From assembly GCA_027605045.1 (NCBI GenBank), contig JAQFWX010000003.1:1178001-1242000 (forward strand): 64,000 bases of DNA, written 5' to 3'. Source of the DNA: Phallus indusiatus. Taxonomy: Eukaryota; Basidiomycota; Agaricomycetes; Phallales; Phallaceae. The notes beneath the pieces are model-generated. The model was not told where the DNA came from and ran no database searches. It was given only the letters and a program-made list of their open reading frames with translations. The first letter of the stretch is position 1, and the number at the start of each line of letters is the position of its first letter. Positions 19,950-32,353 of the stretch are shown piece by piece. The translations under genes were made by a program, and so were the position numbers.

Positions 19950-22900
19950 ATGCTTTACAGGGGAGGAAACCATGCTCGCGCATTCGCATCCCAGGCAGCC
20001 ACGTTATCGAATGTCAAGGATTGGTCACGCATTATTCCCCCATACCCTGAACTCCTAAAGAAACTTCGTAGAGTCCGGAAACACCTCGACCGACCTCTGA
20101 CACTGTCCGAAAAAATTCTATATAGTCATCTCGACGACCCAGACGCACTCGCCGGCATAAAAAATGTGAGGGGTAATGCCTATTTACAATTGCGCCCCGA
20201 ACGCGTTGCAATGCAGGATGCGTCCGCGCAGTGAGTCGGGACTTCAAATAATACGAAAAGAAACGAAGACAGTGCTAATAATCAACCCGATTTCGTAGGA
20301 TGGCGTTGTAGGTATCTTTAGTTTTGCAGTAATCAACAGGAAGATAAATTCTTCTAGATTACAATTTATGACGTGTGGTCTAGCTCAGACATCTGTCCCC
20401 ACAAGCATTCACTGTGACCATCTAATCAGAGCCTCCGAAAACGCTAATTTGGATCTTGAGGTGAGTTTCAAATGCATATCCTGTCGTTAAACTACATCGT
20501 TACATTTGTTATTTATAGAAATCACTCACCTCCAACAAAGAAGTATTTGACTTCTTAGAAAGTGCTTCTGCCAGATATGGTTCGTGAAATTATGTGGCTG
20601 TTAACGAAAAATTTCTTAAGTATATATGTACACGTAGGCATTGAGTTTTGGCGTCCAGGATCGGGTATCATTCATCAAGTCGTACTTGAGAATTACGCAT
20701 CCCCAGGCATGCTTATGTGCGTTTCTGCTTTGCGGATCTCCAGTATCTGTTTTTCTGATTTACCATAAATTCAGGCTTGGCACGGGTGAGTTGGCCCAGC
20801 AATCGTTCTTCGTGATCTAAAATTATAAGTATACTCAAGATTCACACACCCCCAATGCTGGTGGATTGGGATCGCTGGCCATTGGGGTTGGAGGGGCGGA
20901 TGCTGTTGATGCCATGACTGGTACACCATGGGAATTAAAGGCACCTTCAGTGGTTGGTAAGCGTCGGTTGCTTCATTGAGATTTGTTCAATATCAATATT
21001 AATGTTTTTCTTTCTATGCAGGAATCAAGCTGACAGGAAAGCTCGCCGACTGGGTAACACCAAAGGACCTTATTCTGTATATATCGGGTCTTTTAACCGT
21101 TCGAGTAAGATTAACGTACAGTCATTCCACACACGCGTTCAATCCCTCATTTTCATTTTTCGGTAAAGGGAGGGACCGGGAAGATTTTAGAGTACTTTGG
21201 TTCTGGAGTCGAATCACAATCGTGCACAGGTAATTGTTTTTTTCCTTGCAGAAATTTCGGCTCAAACGCATAAATCAGGCTTAGCAACTATTTGCAACAT
21301 GGGGGCTGAAGTCGGTGGAACCACTTCGGTTTTTCCTTATACTCAATCTATGCGTGCGTATCTCCATGCGACGGGACGGTATGTATTCTTCTTTTACTCT
21401 AATCCAGCCTCCATAAACATCTTATAGGGGCCCCGTTGCTTCTGCTGCGGACTGGGCTCAGAGTCAAGTTGGCTACTTGATGGCGGATGAAGACGCTGAA
21501 TACGATCAAGTGATAGAAGTAGATTTATCAAGCATAGAACCTACCTTGAATGGGCCGTTTACACCGGACTTGTCGACTCCTTTGTCAAAATTTGGTACTT
21601 TCGTGAAGGAAAAAGGCTGGAAAGACGAAATTTCTGCTGCATTGATCGGTTCATGTACTAACAGCTCTTATGAAGATATGGTATGGATTTCTACAGCTTG
21701 CTCGATTTAGATACCTGACGAGATCGACAGACTCGCGTGGCTGATTTAGTTCAACAAGCTGATAAGGCTGGGTTAAAGATTAAGGTCCTGGTTCTAATCT
21801 TATGACTTGAAAGTCGTTTTGACTCTGTTTTGTTAGGTGCCGTTTTTATGCACACCTGGATCTGAACAAATTCGAGCGACCATGGAAAAGGACGGTATAA
21901 CAAAAACATTGCTTAACGCGGGTGCGGTGGTATTGGCTAATGCTTGCGGGCCATGTATTGGACAGGTAAGTTTCAATTGAGCTCCCATTTGTCCCAACGC
22001 TAAGTGCACCTTAGTGGGATAGAGAAGAAGCCAAAGACAACGGGGAAAATGGTGTGTGAAACATATTTTGAAAATTCAGCCATCTTCACATTCGGTGGAC
22101 CATAGTTATTCTTACATCTTTCAACCGGTATTGGATTTGTCTGTCTTATTATCTTTCTCTCCATAGTTGATTGTTTGGGATAGCAACTTCAAAGCGCGCA
22201 ACGACGGCAACAACCAGACGGTTAGCATTACATCCTATGGACCCTAGCTCAAGTTCATTTATATTTTAGATGAATTTTTTGGCTTCCCCTATAATTGTAA
22301 CTGCTCTGGCATACAGTGGACGACTGACGTTTAACCCTCTAACCGATAGTTTACAAACGCCAAAGGGTACTTCATTTAAGTTTAAGCCGCCAGTTGGTTC
22401 GACGCTTCCCTCGAACGGGTTTACTCCTGGTATGGCATGCCATTCAGATTTATTGTTTCTAATTATACCTAGGTGAACCATCGTACTATCCTGTTTTCAA
22501 TCCTGAACCAAATTCCGACGTAAAAGTTACTATCCTTCCTAATTCTTCACGCTTGGAAGCTTTAGAACCATTTCGGTCCCATTTTACCCAGGAGTTGGAA
22601 CTGCCCTTAATGACAACTTTAATGCGTGTTAGAGGAAAATGTACCACCGATCACATATCAGCAGCGGTAATGAGTCTTGTTCAGCCTTGTTCCACGTCTA
22701 ATTAGCTTGTAGGGCCCTTGGTTGAAATATAAAGGTCACCTGACTAATATCTCAAAGAACCTATGTAAGATAATGTTCTTTTTACTTGAATTCCTTTCCT
22801 TGTGTCTCATTATGTAAACAGTGATCACTGTTTGTACCTAACTGTTCCTTTAATGCTGCTAATTGATCTTGAATAGGCGATCAACGATGAAGGCGGTGAA

Positions 22901-23492
22901 ATGAACATTGCTCTCGACTATGATTATCTGCCTGGTCAAACGTTTAAAGACACTGTCCCAAACGTCGCCCAACGATTTAAATCGCGCGGTACACCGTGGA
23001 CGCTTATCGCGGATGAGAATTATGGCGAGGGCTCTGCTCGGGAACACGCAGCGTTACAGCCTCGGTTTTATGGCAAGTTTTGGAACCTGATTTTGCTTAT
23101 TTATATTTATTATTATTCACCCGAAAACAGGCTGCTGCATGATCGTAGCCCGATCATTCGCCCGCATACACGAAACAAATCTCAAGGTATGGTGCGCCTG
23201 AATGTGAATGTCTTATATTTCCCTGAACTCGTTTCAGAAACAAGGCATCTTGCCATTGTGGTTCATCGACGAAATGGATTATTCCCGCATTGACTCCGGA
23301 GATAAAGTGAAAACCATTGGTTTAGCAAAGCTATTAACCGGTGAAAAAAATGTAACCATCATGTTGGAAGTCACGAAGCGCAACGGCGAATCATTTCAAG
23401 TTGCAACTAGACACACCATGTCCTCCGATCAACTAAAGTGGTTGCGGCTAGGTTCCGCCCTAAACTACATTCGCTCATTACAGCAAAATTAG
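19950..23492 (+). CDS. mitochondrial aconitate hydratase (aconitase family)
   Basis: Interconverts citrate and isocitrate (or acts on homocitrate-derived intermediates in the fungal Aco2 subgroup) in the mitochondrial matrix. I place 23 exons: 19950-20230, 20299-20307, 20358-20460, 20519-20579, 20638-20716, 20775-20785, 20840-20956, 21022-21104, 21169-21229, 21279-21378, 21428-21680, 21731-21784, 21837-21965, 22015-22051, 22106-22127, 22184-22220, 22270-22429, 22473-22666, 22713-22764, 22822-22829, 22877-23072, 23131-23186, 23238-23492. They sum to 2358 nt, or 785 residues. The start [16 protein letters not shown] looks like a mitochondrial presequence. Iron-sulphur ligands sit in [11 protein letters not shown] and [11 protein letters not shown]. 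Substrate loops include [10 protein letters not shown] and [15 protein letters not shown]. Three exons are only 8-11 nt, and the intron at 23073 is GC-AG. Whether it is the ACO1 or ACO2 paralogue cannot be decided here. Confidence 0.93.
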
Positions 23493-23510
23493 AGTGCAGC
23501 ACCGAAGTAT

Positions 23511-26500
23511 TTAGAGACTATCATTAAAATTCGAAATGACGTTTGACGCCGCTTCGGCATATGACTCTTTGGATGGGGAATGTTTGAACCCTTTCATATA
23601 TCGCAAGGTGCCTTCAGCGACTGCTAAGGCTGAGGAGGGTATTCCAGCAAGGGCTGCAACCTTGAGCCCATGACTATCCCGGTTCACACCCGGTCTTAGA
23701 CGATGTGAGTAAGTAAAGTGTCCGTCCTAAAGAAAATAGGTCACTAGCGAGGACGACTATAAACAACAACCTACTGCTGTGACATGAACATCTGTACAAA
23801 AAAAATCAATTTCACTAAATGATTCAGTTTTAGGCTGTTTTTCAAAGTAACCCAGCATATCTGCCAGCTCGTGGAAATGTGTCGCGAAAAGCACCCGAGA
23901 TCGATTAATTCGATATAAATGATAAACTGTTGCGAATGCAATTGCTAGTCCGTCCTGAACGGTTGTCCCCCTCCCCACTTCATCCATAATAACCTTTAAA
24001 AAAAGGATCAGCCAAATATATATCATATGGCCAGTGGTATGGCTTTGCTTACCAGGCTTCTATCAGTCGCATTTTTCAGTATGTCAGCTGTTTCCGTCAT
24101 TTCTACCATAAACGTGCTCCTGTCTCGAAAGAGGTCATCTTTGGCGCCGATCCTAGAGAACAAACGATCCACGATGCCAATGGTCGCCCTGTCAGCGGGA
24201 ACAAAGGAACCTATTTGAGCCAAAATAGTTATGACAGCGGTTTGACGTAGAAGGGTTGATTTTCCTGCCATATTAGGCCCAGTAATAATATGTGCTCGAC
24301 TAGTAGAGGAGAGAGAAACAGTATTTGGGGTGAATACGCGTCCTGAGCCTAAAAGACCTATTTCGACCGAAGGGTGCCTTCCATTTACCACGTCATAATT
24401 TGTACTAGCAATTTCATTAGCATTATCATTGGAGGTAGACAACTTTGAGCACCTTTCGTCCAACGTCGGTTTCACGAACTTTAAATCTTCCGCAAGTTGA
24501 GCGAAACCAATGATAACATCTAATTCGTCCATGATTCGGGCATTTTTGCGAAGGTACAGCACATGCGTTTTAACTTCATTTCGTAATACATCAAAAGCAT
24601 CCTTTTCGGCGCCTAATATTTGTGTGTTAATGTCAATTATCTTGGAGCCTAGGATATGCCATTCCTAACCCGTATTGTAAGTTTGGATTGCTGAAAGAAT
24701 TGAAACTCCATACTTGATTGAAAAACATCCGTGAAGATGCAGACGAACTAAGGAGAACAAACTGTGAATCGCGCTCGATTTTTTCGGCGTCTCTAATTGG
24801 CTTGCTTAGATGTACGTGAACGCCAATTTTGCCGGATAACCGCAGTGTTAGGGAAGGTGCAGCTGGTTGATGAGAGACTGTCATACCAATTACTATGTAA
24901 ATGGCTTACCAAAACGCTCTTGGAATTGCATTTCTAGACGTAGTTGCGCAGCTTGACTATTAGATAATTGCTTATGTAGTGAAACCAGTCTAGGCGAAAA
25001 ACTAAAAAAATGGAAACTTAGGATATGATTTCTTAGCGAAAACTGTCCTACCTTGCACGGATCGTGGGTTTGATTTGCCCAGAGGGGTAAACATATTGGC
25101 TAAGACCTTCATTGATATCATCCAATCCGGTTATCTCGGAGGCTGGGGAATTATTGGAACATCCGACTCGAGATTCGACGGCTAGTTCAATTCGCGTTGC
25201 AAGGGTAGCTAAATCAGATATGTTATGCAGCAGGTGTCGAAGGGTAGTGTGCTGCTCTTTCGCGCTTTCTTCGGAATATTCGGTTTCGATCCTCAATTTT
25301 ATCGTCTTCCACAGATCAATGGTTTCTTTGATTGTTAGAAGATCGTATACGTCTCCTTTCTTCAATAAAAACCGTTGTACTGTACGATAAGTGTCTTCCA
25401 GCCGTCTTAGATGTTGTACTATATCGTGTCGAAGATGCGGACGCTCCGCAAAGAAAGAGACCAAACTCTGACGGTTTTTTATTTCCGAGATAGATGTGCT
25501 GGGGGAGCCTGATCGAAACGTAAGAAGCTTGTGAACAGGTGAACTAGGCTCACTTACACAGCCATCGCGTTAATAAACGAGTTCCGCTATTTGTAACGGT
25601 ACGTTTTATGACGTTTAAAAGACTACCAGTGGTACCACCTTCTCGTATTCCCTCTCGGACCTCCAGTGATTTGAGCGTATGCGAATCTATATGCATTCGA
25701 TGTAAGTCGTTTCGCCGAGCAGGACACGACAGAGGTGGCATATGCTCTAATAGGTGATCTCGTAGAAAGGAAGTTAAAAGGCTGACAGCAGATGTTTCAT
25801 GAATTGACAGCGAAGAGTCTGCATCAGTAAAATCTAAAATGTCGTCTGTGGCAGGCGTGGCGAAATAACAAGGATTTCCTTGACGCTGAGCGCAAAAAGA
25901 TATAAAGAAATCTCCCGCAACGGCGGCTTGGTAAACGAGATTATTTGAGTGATGCTTGACTTCGCAAGGTAAAACTACCTCGCGAGGAGAGATACGGGCC
26001 AACTCATCTTTGAATTGCTCCAACCTAGACCTCTGAGTAAAAAGCTCTCCGGTTGATACATCTATCCATGCTAAGCCAATCACATATTCAGAAGACGATG
26101 ATAAATTCGACGTGTCGTTGACAGCAAGGAGATAATTGTTTTCATGCGGATCAAGTACAGATTCTTCAGTTAATGTGCCAGGGGTAAGTATCCTGACAAC
26201 ACGTCGTTCAAATCCTTCCTCCGGAGGGTTTCTTTTAAACTCTTCGCACAGCGCGACAAGTCTTTTGTGTTGCCGAACCAAAACCTTCAAATATTTATCA
26301 AGGTGAATTATAGGGAAACCACACATGAGAACTTCTTGTTTATCCCAAGTTCGTTTGGTTAATTTGATGGAAAGAAGATGCGCGACTTCGGAAGCTTGTT
26401 CAAAGTATGACTGCAGAGTAAATTAGGTAATCACAAGCGAGCTAATAAAATGATAAAGGCACCTCGTAAAAACTGCCTACACGAGTCAAAAGAATACAAT

Positions 26501-27218
26501 GCGGGAATTTGAATAGGTTATCTAATATTTCTCGTGCAAGTTGATTTTGCGGACGCGTCTGCATTTCAGTCCCATGCGAAAAGGGAGATCTGCATTGTTC
26601 AAGAGTTGATAGCTCGCTCTTAATTTCAGCTCCTGCCAGTTATTGTTTATAAGTAATACACCATAAGATGAGAATGAAGCTAACGCGATTTAGTTTTGGT
26701 GGAAACACGAATTGCAGGAACTGTGTCGCGAATATCAATTAAGACAATCATTATAGACACTTTTGGTATGACATGCCATCGCTAGTGCTCCCCTCTGTTG
26801 TCAACGGGCTAAGCTTGACTTTTGACCGTTTCCGGGGTGTTTTCGAGATTTTATTGGAGGGCTTATCTTCTCTGGCTGAAAAAAATATTGCTTGTACCAA
26901 ACAATATTAAAGATGCACGTAATAATTATATACCATAATCATGTGAAATCGTCTTTGTCCCCCGTTCGGCTATTATTGTTGTAATGATCAAGCACATATA
27001 TGACTATGTGTCTAAGTACACTTACGATTTCTCTTCAGTTCCAACCCGCCATCCCAGTCTTGTAAGGGTGTTATGCTTGAGCAGTCTGGCAGTTTTGCGT
27101 ATGCTTTCTGAGATGTAACCCGAGCTGTTTTATTGGTATCGATGATTGAGTGAGTTTGAGATACATGGAACGCGCGATAAGCAAGTTGAAGAGACTTCCT
27201 TCGTGATGCCACGATCAT
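23511..27218 (-). CDS. MSH1: mitochondrial DNA mismatch-repair protein MSH1 (MutS family)
   Basis: Binds mispaired mitochondrial DNA and couples this to ATP hydrolysis. The start [21 protein letters not shown] at 27218 is a typical mitochondrial presequence. A linker exon is followed by the mismatch-binding start [10 protein letters not shown] (around 26480), with the MutS Phe-x-Glu motif. The connector domain includes [19 protein letters not shown]. The lever/clamp region covers about 25560-24700. The ATPase has Walker [12 protein letters not shown] (around 24270), Walker [12 protein letters not shown] and [10 protein letters not shown] (24000-23860). The C-terminus ends in a short tail with stop at 23511-23513. 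[14 protein letters not shown] junction supports the intron near 24690. It converges with the aconitase gene, 18 bp between stops, and diverges from CDC11. The exact N-terminal linker exon borders remain uncertain. Confidence 0.92.
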
Positions 27219-27395
27219 ACCATTAGTCTAAGCTCACTAGCACATGTAATGATGGAACATTATTATTATGTAATAGTGTAAATTCAGCATGAATGGCTGC
27301 TGGGTTTGAAAATAGGGCGGCGGAAACTGAAAAAATCGAGCAAACACGAAACCATCACAACCAGTCCTTTCCTTTCCACTTTCATATTTCAATCC
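27219..27395. promoter_or_regulatory. divergent promoter between MSH1 and CDC11
   Basis: Only 177 bp separate the two start codons. A pyrimidine-rich tract (CCTTTCCTTTCCACTTTC, 27367-27384) lies just before the septin start, a common feature of fungal core promoters. An upstream in-frame ATG at 27306 would lengthen the septin and shorten the gap. Confidence 0.5.
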
Positions 27396-29158
27396 ATGGC
27401 AGGCAAACGCAGCGGTAAAAGGAATGCTAAAAAGGGCGTACAGTTTACGCTCATGGTCGTTGGTTTGTGTTACTTATATATATCTTTGAGTCTTGAACAC
27501 TCAGTTTTTGAATGGTGCCATCTACAGGCGCATCTGGAACCGGACGCACCACTTTCGTGAATACACTTTGTGAATCTGAGGTTTTGAGTCACAAGGTTTG
27601 TGATCACCCTGAGACAGCTCATGTCGAGGAAGGTATTAGAATCAAGCCCGTCAATGTCGGTATGTGTACAATCAAAAGCATACCTCAAAGTTCACTCGAG
27701 GTTTATAATTGTGTTCAGAGCTCGAGGAGGACGGCGTTCGCATTGCCTTGACCATCGTGGATACTCCTGGTTTTGGTGATAACATTGACAATGAATTTGC
27801 GTAAGTACTCACTTATTTTCATATTACGGGATAGGCATGACACAAGACACAGTTTCCAGGAAATTGTCGGTTACTTGGAACGTCAATATGACGACATTTT
27901 GGCCGAGGAATCCAGGATTAGACGTAATCCGCGTTTCAGAGATAATCGAGTTCACGCGCTTCTGTACTTTATACCCCCAACAGGCCATGCGTATGTTTCG
28001 AGTCAAAGATATTTGTTGCACAACCTGAAACATTGACAGGCTACGTGAAATGGATATCGAGCTGATGCGTCGTCTGTCACCCCGGGTTAATGTCATTCCA
28101 GTTGTAGGCAAAGCAGATTCACTTACACCTGGTGAACTGCTGGGCTTTAAAAAGCGAGTGAGTGAAAAATTGTTTCCTATTATCCCACCGTAAAGCTGTA
28201 CAAATAATGTTAGATTATGGAAGATATTGAGCACTATAACATTCCTGTTTACAATTTTCCTTATGACGTAGAAGAGGATGACGAAGATACTATAGAAGAC
28301 AATAGCGAACTTCGAGTAGGCATTAGAATTTTCATCCTAATCAGAGCGATCTTCCTTACTTTTAATCATTCAGGCTCTAATGCCATTTGCCATTATCGGT
28401 TCCGAAGACGAGATCGAAGTGGACGGACAGCTCGTTCGTGCAAGAATCTATCCTTGGGGAGTTGCAGAAGTGGATAATCCTCAACATTCCGACTTCAGTC
28501 GTCTCAGAAGCGCTTTACTGAAGTAAGGACGGGTTCAGATCATATTGTTTCTTAAATTGACATTTGCATAGCTCTCATCTTATGGATCTAAAGGTATTAG
28601 TGTATATGCTTGACTCGTTCTTTCATAACCCGTTTTTTCATTAATTCTGAACTTGACAGTCCTTGACTCATGACGTTCTTTATGTAAGAGTTGACTGATT
28701 GACCGTCCTTCAGCACTGATTTCACGTTTTGGACAGGAAACATACCGTACGGAGAAACTTTCCAGGACTGTTCATGCTGATCATCTGTACGTCTTCAATC
28801 CATTGTTTTTATCATAATACACGCCCAATTGTTCTTACAGCGACTCTTCTATCTTGCCTGAGGATCTGGCCACCCAAAGTGTCAGATTGAAGGAGGAACA
28901 ATTGCGCCGAGAAGAAGAAAAGGTAAGATACTCCGATTTCTCATCGACACGTATTGACATCTGCCTAGCTCCGTGAAATTGAGCTGAAGGTTCAGCGCGA
29001 AATCAATGAAAAAAGACAGGAGCTCCTGGCCAAAGAGGAATCGCTTAGGTGAGGGCGCCCAGGAACTCAGGGATGTGAAATGCTTATCCTTACTTATTCA
29101 CTCCCTTAGGAATTTGGAAAGTCGTCTGGCTGCCCAAGGCTCTCATTCGGATTTTTAA
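27396..29158 (+). CDS. CDC11: septin, Cdc11/AspA class
   Basis: GTP-binding filament protein of septin rings at septa and branch points. Thirteen exons (27396-27462, 27528-27659, 27719-27800, 27853-27990, 28040-28157, 28214-28315, 28374-28522, 28572-28593, 28660-28683, 28737-28786, 28841-28922, 28969-29048, 29110-29158) sum to 1095 nt, 364 residues. The P-loop is GASGTGRTTF, with Arg where most GTPases have Lys. G3 is DTPGFGD and G4 is VVGKADSLTP. The block QYDDILAEESRIRRNPRF and the acidic YDVEEDDEDT are characteristic of fungal Cdc11/AspA. The septin unique element covers HSDFSRLRSALL to ETYRTEKL. The C-terminus (from about residue 300) is a heptad-rich coiled coil. A longer start at 27306 is possible but less like the family. 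Confidence 0.92.
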
Positions 29159-29574
29159 AATCAGAGTTTCCATTTTAAAGAAAAAGTTCGATCTGCGATT
29201 ATATTTCATCTCGTTCATGTGTGATCACAACATACCCTTTACTTTCATTTTTTTACATTTGTTTGCGAACCCATTTTGGGAGAATTATTCATCTGTCCTA
29301 GGACTATAATTGATATCATTTTGTGTTTCGTGTCACTCAAAACATGACTTCTGATATACACCATTATCATAAAATATCACACATTTAAGTAGTTCTGGTC
29401 ATGCAAGCTGAGTTTGAAATTGATTAAAGTTGCTGGTATCCTCCAAGCCATCTCGTTTGGGCACTTTGTTAAGAAGCCGGTAACGTCAAACATTGGGCCT
29501 CAACCGACTACTGAAGGCCTTCGTCATTGCACCAAACCTTGATAAATTATCGAGTTCTCGCTGCGGAACTCCTA
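29159..29574. other. intergenic
   Basis: This is 416 bp of AT-rich sequence between the septin stop and the MIT-protein start. Antisense and shifted frames at 29486-29707 have no motif. Confidence 0.5.
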
Positions 29575-32131
29575 ATGGTGTCAAATCAAACCGCGACCCG
29601 TTTGACGTCAACACGACCCTCGTCGCGAAGGGCATTAACGGCAGCGCTCGAACTGGCTCAAGAAGCCGTGCGTTTAGATTCAACAAATGACGATCCCATT
29701 GGGGCAATTAGGGCCTACAGTAGGAGTGTTGCGTTGCTAAATGAAGTGATGGAGAGGGTGATGCACGAAGAAGACGACTATGGACGAGGACGTCATTTGG
29801 GCAGGCCCCGAAGTATGGCGGCGAGAGAGGAAGAAGTTCGACGACTAAAATCTATTGTGCGCAATTTTCTGACCTTTTGCAAACGGATGTAGAGATTCTT
29901 AGTTCTGATTTAGCATGACACATATGCGGACCGTATGATTATTCTAAGTGATATATACAATATCGATCCATATAACCTACCCACAGTGGATCCTCCCGCT
30001 CCTACTTCTGGATTCTCCCCAACGGAGTTTTATTCAAGTGGTTTACCTTATAATAATTACGATACGGGCTCAGGAATCGCTGAGCCCACAGGAGATACCA
30101 CGTCCATACCATCCACCCCGGACTCGGCCACAGCCGAAACGAGTCTTATAGACTCGTCATTACCAGGTTCTGAGATAGATAATCCCCCTTCCACACTGAA
30201 TGACAGATATAATAGTATCAGTCTCTCAACTGCTTCCAAGATATCATCACGTACTTCCGTTTTGCCTCCTCTGCTACCTCCGCCTTCTGGTCCCTTACCT
30301 GGTCGACCGCGGAATGGGTCATTAGTTGCACCCCCGTCGTCTCAACTACCTTTACCTAAGACCACACCTTCCTCTGTTCTTATTCCGCGTCCATCAAGCA
30401 TAAATAGTTGCATTGAAGTTGATGTTCGTTCAAGCCTCATTGTTTCCTCGTCCACTAAGCCAAAGGGAAATCCTTCAGCTCATCAAAGAGTTAATTCAGA
30501 CAATAAGCTTGAAGCTCTTCACGAGGAAGAGTTTGACAATGGGTCTACGGGGAACGATTCCCCTAATTCTCTTCCGCTCCACGACTCAATCTCACAGCAG
30601 GCCGCGGGCGGGGGGGAGACTCCAATATCCACGCCGTCCAAGAATATTGGTTCCTCACCTCCACTCCCAGCGAAGGATATTCACGTATTGCCTAGTTTGT
30701 CTAATTCATTAACTACATATATCTCTTCCCCCCCGCTATCTCCTGCAACACCAAGGGGTGGCCCTACTGCTCAAACACCTCAGACAGCGCACGTAAGCCA
30801 ATCGTCCTCTATTACTCTATCTCGCTCCCGGGGTGTCTCGGCTCCTACGCCATGGTCTACTGATCAGCATCCAGCGCCAATCATCAATACAACAACGTTG
30901 GCGGGGACTATCTCTCAGCGAAGGACGAAAACTTCGACTGGGACGATTTCGTCTCAATCCTCCTCTCGCTCTTCCACCCCTGCAACACAATCTAGTCCAA
31001 CTAATCTGTCTCCCAGCAATCAAACCACACCTGTAGTTCGTTTGCCAGGTTCTCCCTTACCACCACTTCCTTCTGAAATCCCTGCGGGTCGTCATAGGTC
31101 TTCTTCTCAGCCGCCTAGGCCCGGAACGACACTCGTTAATATATCTATATCCGATATGACTGTCAGACCCTCGATCCCTCAAAGCTTGAGTGTCAATACT
31201 CAGCTCCCCAGAAAGCCTTCATTTCCTTCTAGACTCAGCTCAGTTCAAGCTTCAGCATCAATAACACCAACGCCACTTCCTCCCCAGACATGTAGTCATT
31301 CTTCTCATGTGCCTTCGTCTCCGTTGCCACTACCACCTCCAATGGACGCTATTTTAAAACCATATCATTTGATGGCATTGTTATGGACAACTATGACTTC
31401 GAAATCTGGGGGATACATAACGCGACGTTTACATGTGCCCAATGAAGTTTGGTCCCAGGGTGGTGTGAAGTTGTCTAACCTTCCAGAAAAAGTGAAAGTT
31501 GTTGAAGTGCTTTCTTCCGCTCTCGAAGAGATTCAAATAGCCAGTCTCAATTTTGCTTCGAACAGCAACATTTTATTGGCCTCTAATTGTACTCCTGACG
31601 ACGCGGAACGCTGGCTGAATAAATTGGATGATTGGAATGCTGTTTGTGATAGCATAGTGACGACTTTCGGGAGAAAATTAGGAATAAATGAAGGATTCGT
31701 TGTAAAAAAAAGTGGTGGAGTATGTTCCGATTCACTTTTGCCTTAGCAAACCTTGACGCAGCCCAAATAGGTACCGTTCTGGAAAGTCGTTCGGTCAATG
31801 ACAAATGGAAAGAGGTATATTCCAGGATACTTCGTATAACAACATGAGCCTAACTTCTTATAGTCTGGATTCACCGGCAGCCTATGTAACAGGCCTCGCG
31901 AAGCTTTTTCATCTCGCTCAGATACTAGGGGAACACACCAAAGCACTCCTTTTAACTCAAATGCCCCCTTTATACACATCGGTCCCGACGGAATTGTGCC
32001 GAGCTTTAGAATTACGTTTGAGACGTTCATCGGAATTTCTCGCAAGTGTAGTCCTGACTTTTGTCGTAAAGGATTTATCTCTGTTGTTAGATAAATATGT
32101 AAAAAAAGGCGAAAAATGGTTAGCAGAATGA
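29575..32131 (+). CDS. MIT-domain protein with long disordered linker
   Basis: Exons 29575-29856, 29914-31719, 31771-31814 and 31864-32131 sum to 2400 nt, 799 residues. Residues about 15-110 form an MIT (microtubule-interacting and trafficking) three-helix domain, with ALELAQEAVRLDSTNDDPIGA and, across intron 1, LKSIHDTYADRMIILSDIY. MIT domains bind ESCRT-III tails. Residues about 110-470 are Ser/Pro/Thr-rich and probably disordered, with PPLPP-like stretches. The last 220 residues form a second conserved block (HLMALLWTTMTSKSGGYITR, then MTNGKSLDSPAAYVTGL across intron 3). The partner is probably an ESCRT-III subunit. The start at 29575 (MVSNQTATR) is preferred over an in-frame ATG at 29527. 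It resembles a family seen in many fungi without an agreed name. Confidence 0.85.
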
Positions 32132-32353
32132 AATGACATTCGAAAATCCATGCTTGATAAAGATACCAACTTTAGACGCTTTGGAAGTGATGTGTCATTT
32201 ACTTATTCTTTGTTCACGTTTATGATGTACTAGCTAGTTTTCTTTATAAATCAATTAATCGAGAGAAAAGACGCAATTCAAACAACTTCATTGGGGACTA
32301 TAATAACACAATTTTATCAGGAGAATAGTTTTACAGGAGAAGCTGCAGCTAAA

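Noticed and set aside
19694..20050. 118-residue ORF overlapping the aconitase start
   Set aside because: Different frame from the conserved aconitase N-terminus; no motif and no splice partner.
29486..29707. Small ORFs on both strands before the MIT gene
   Set aside because: They overlap the first coding exon of the MIT protein in other frames.
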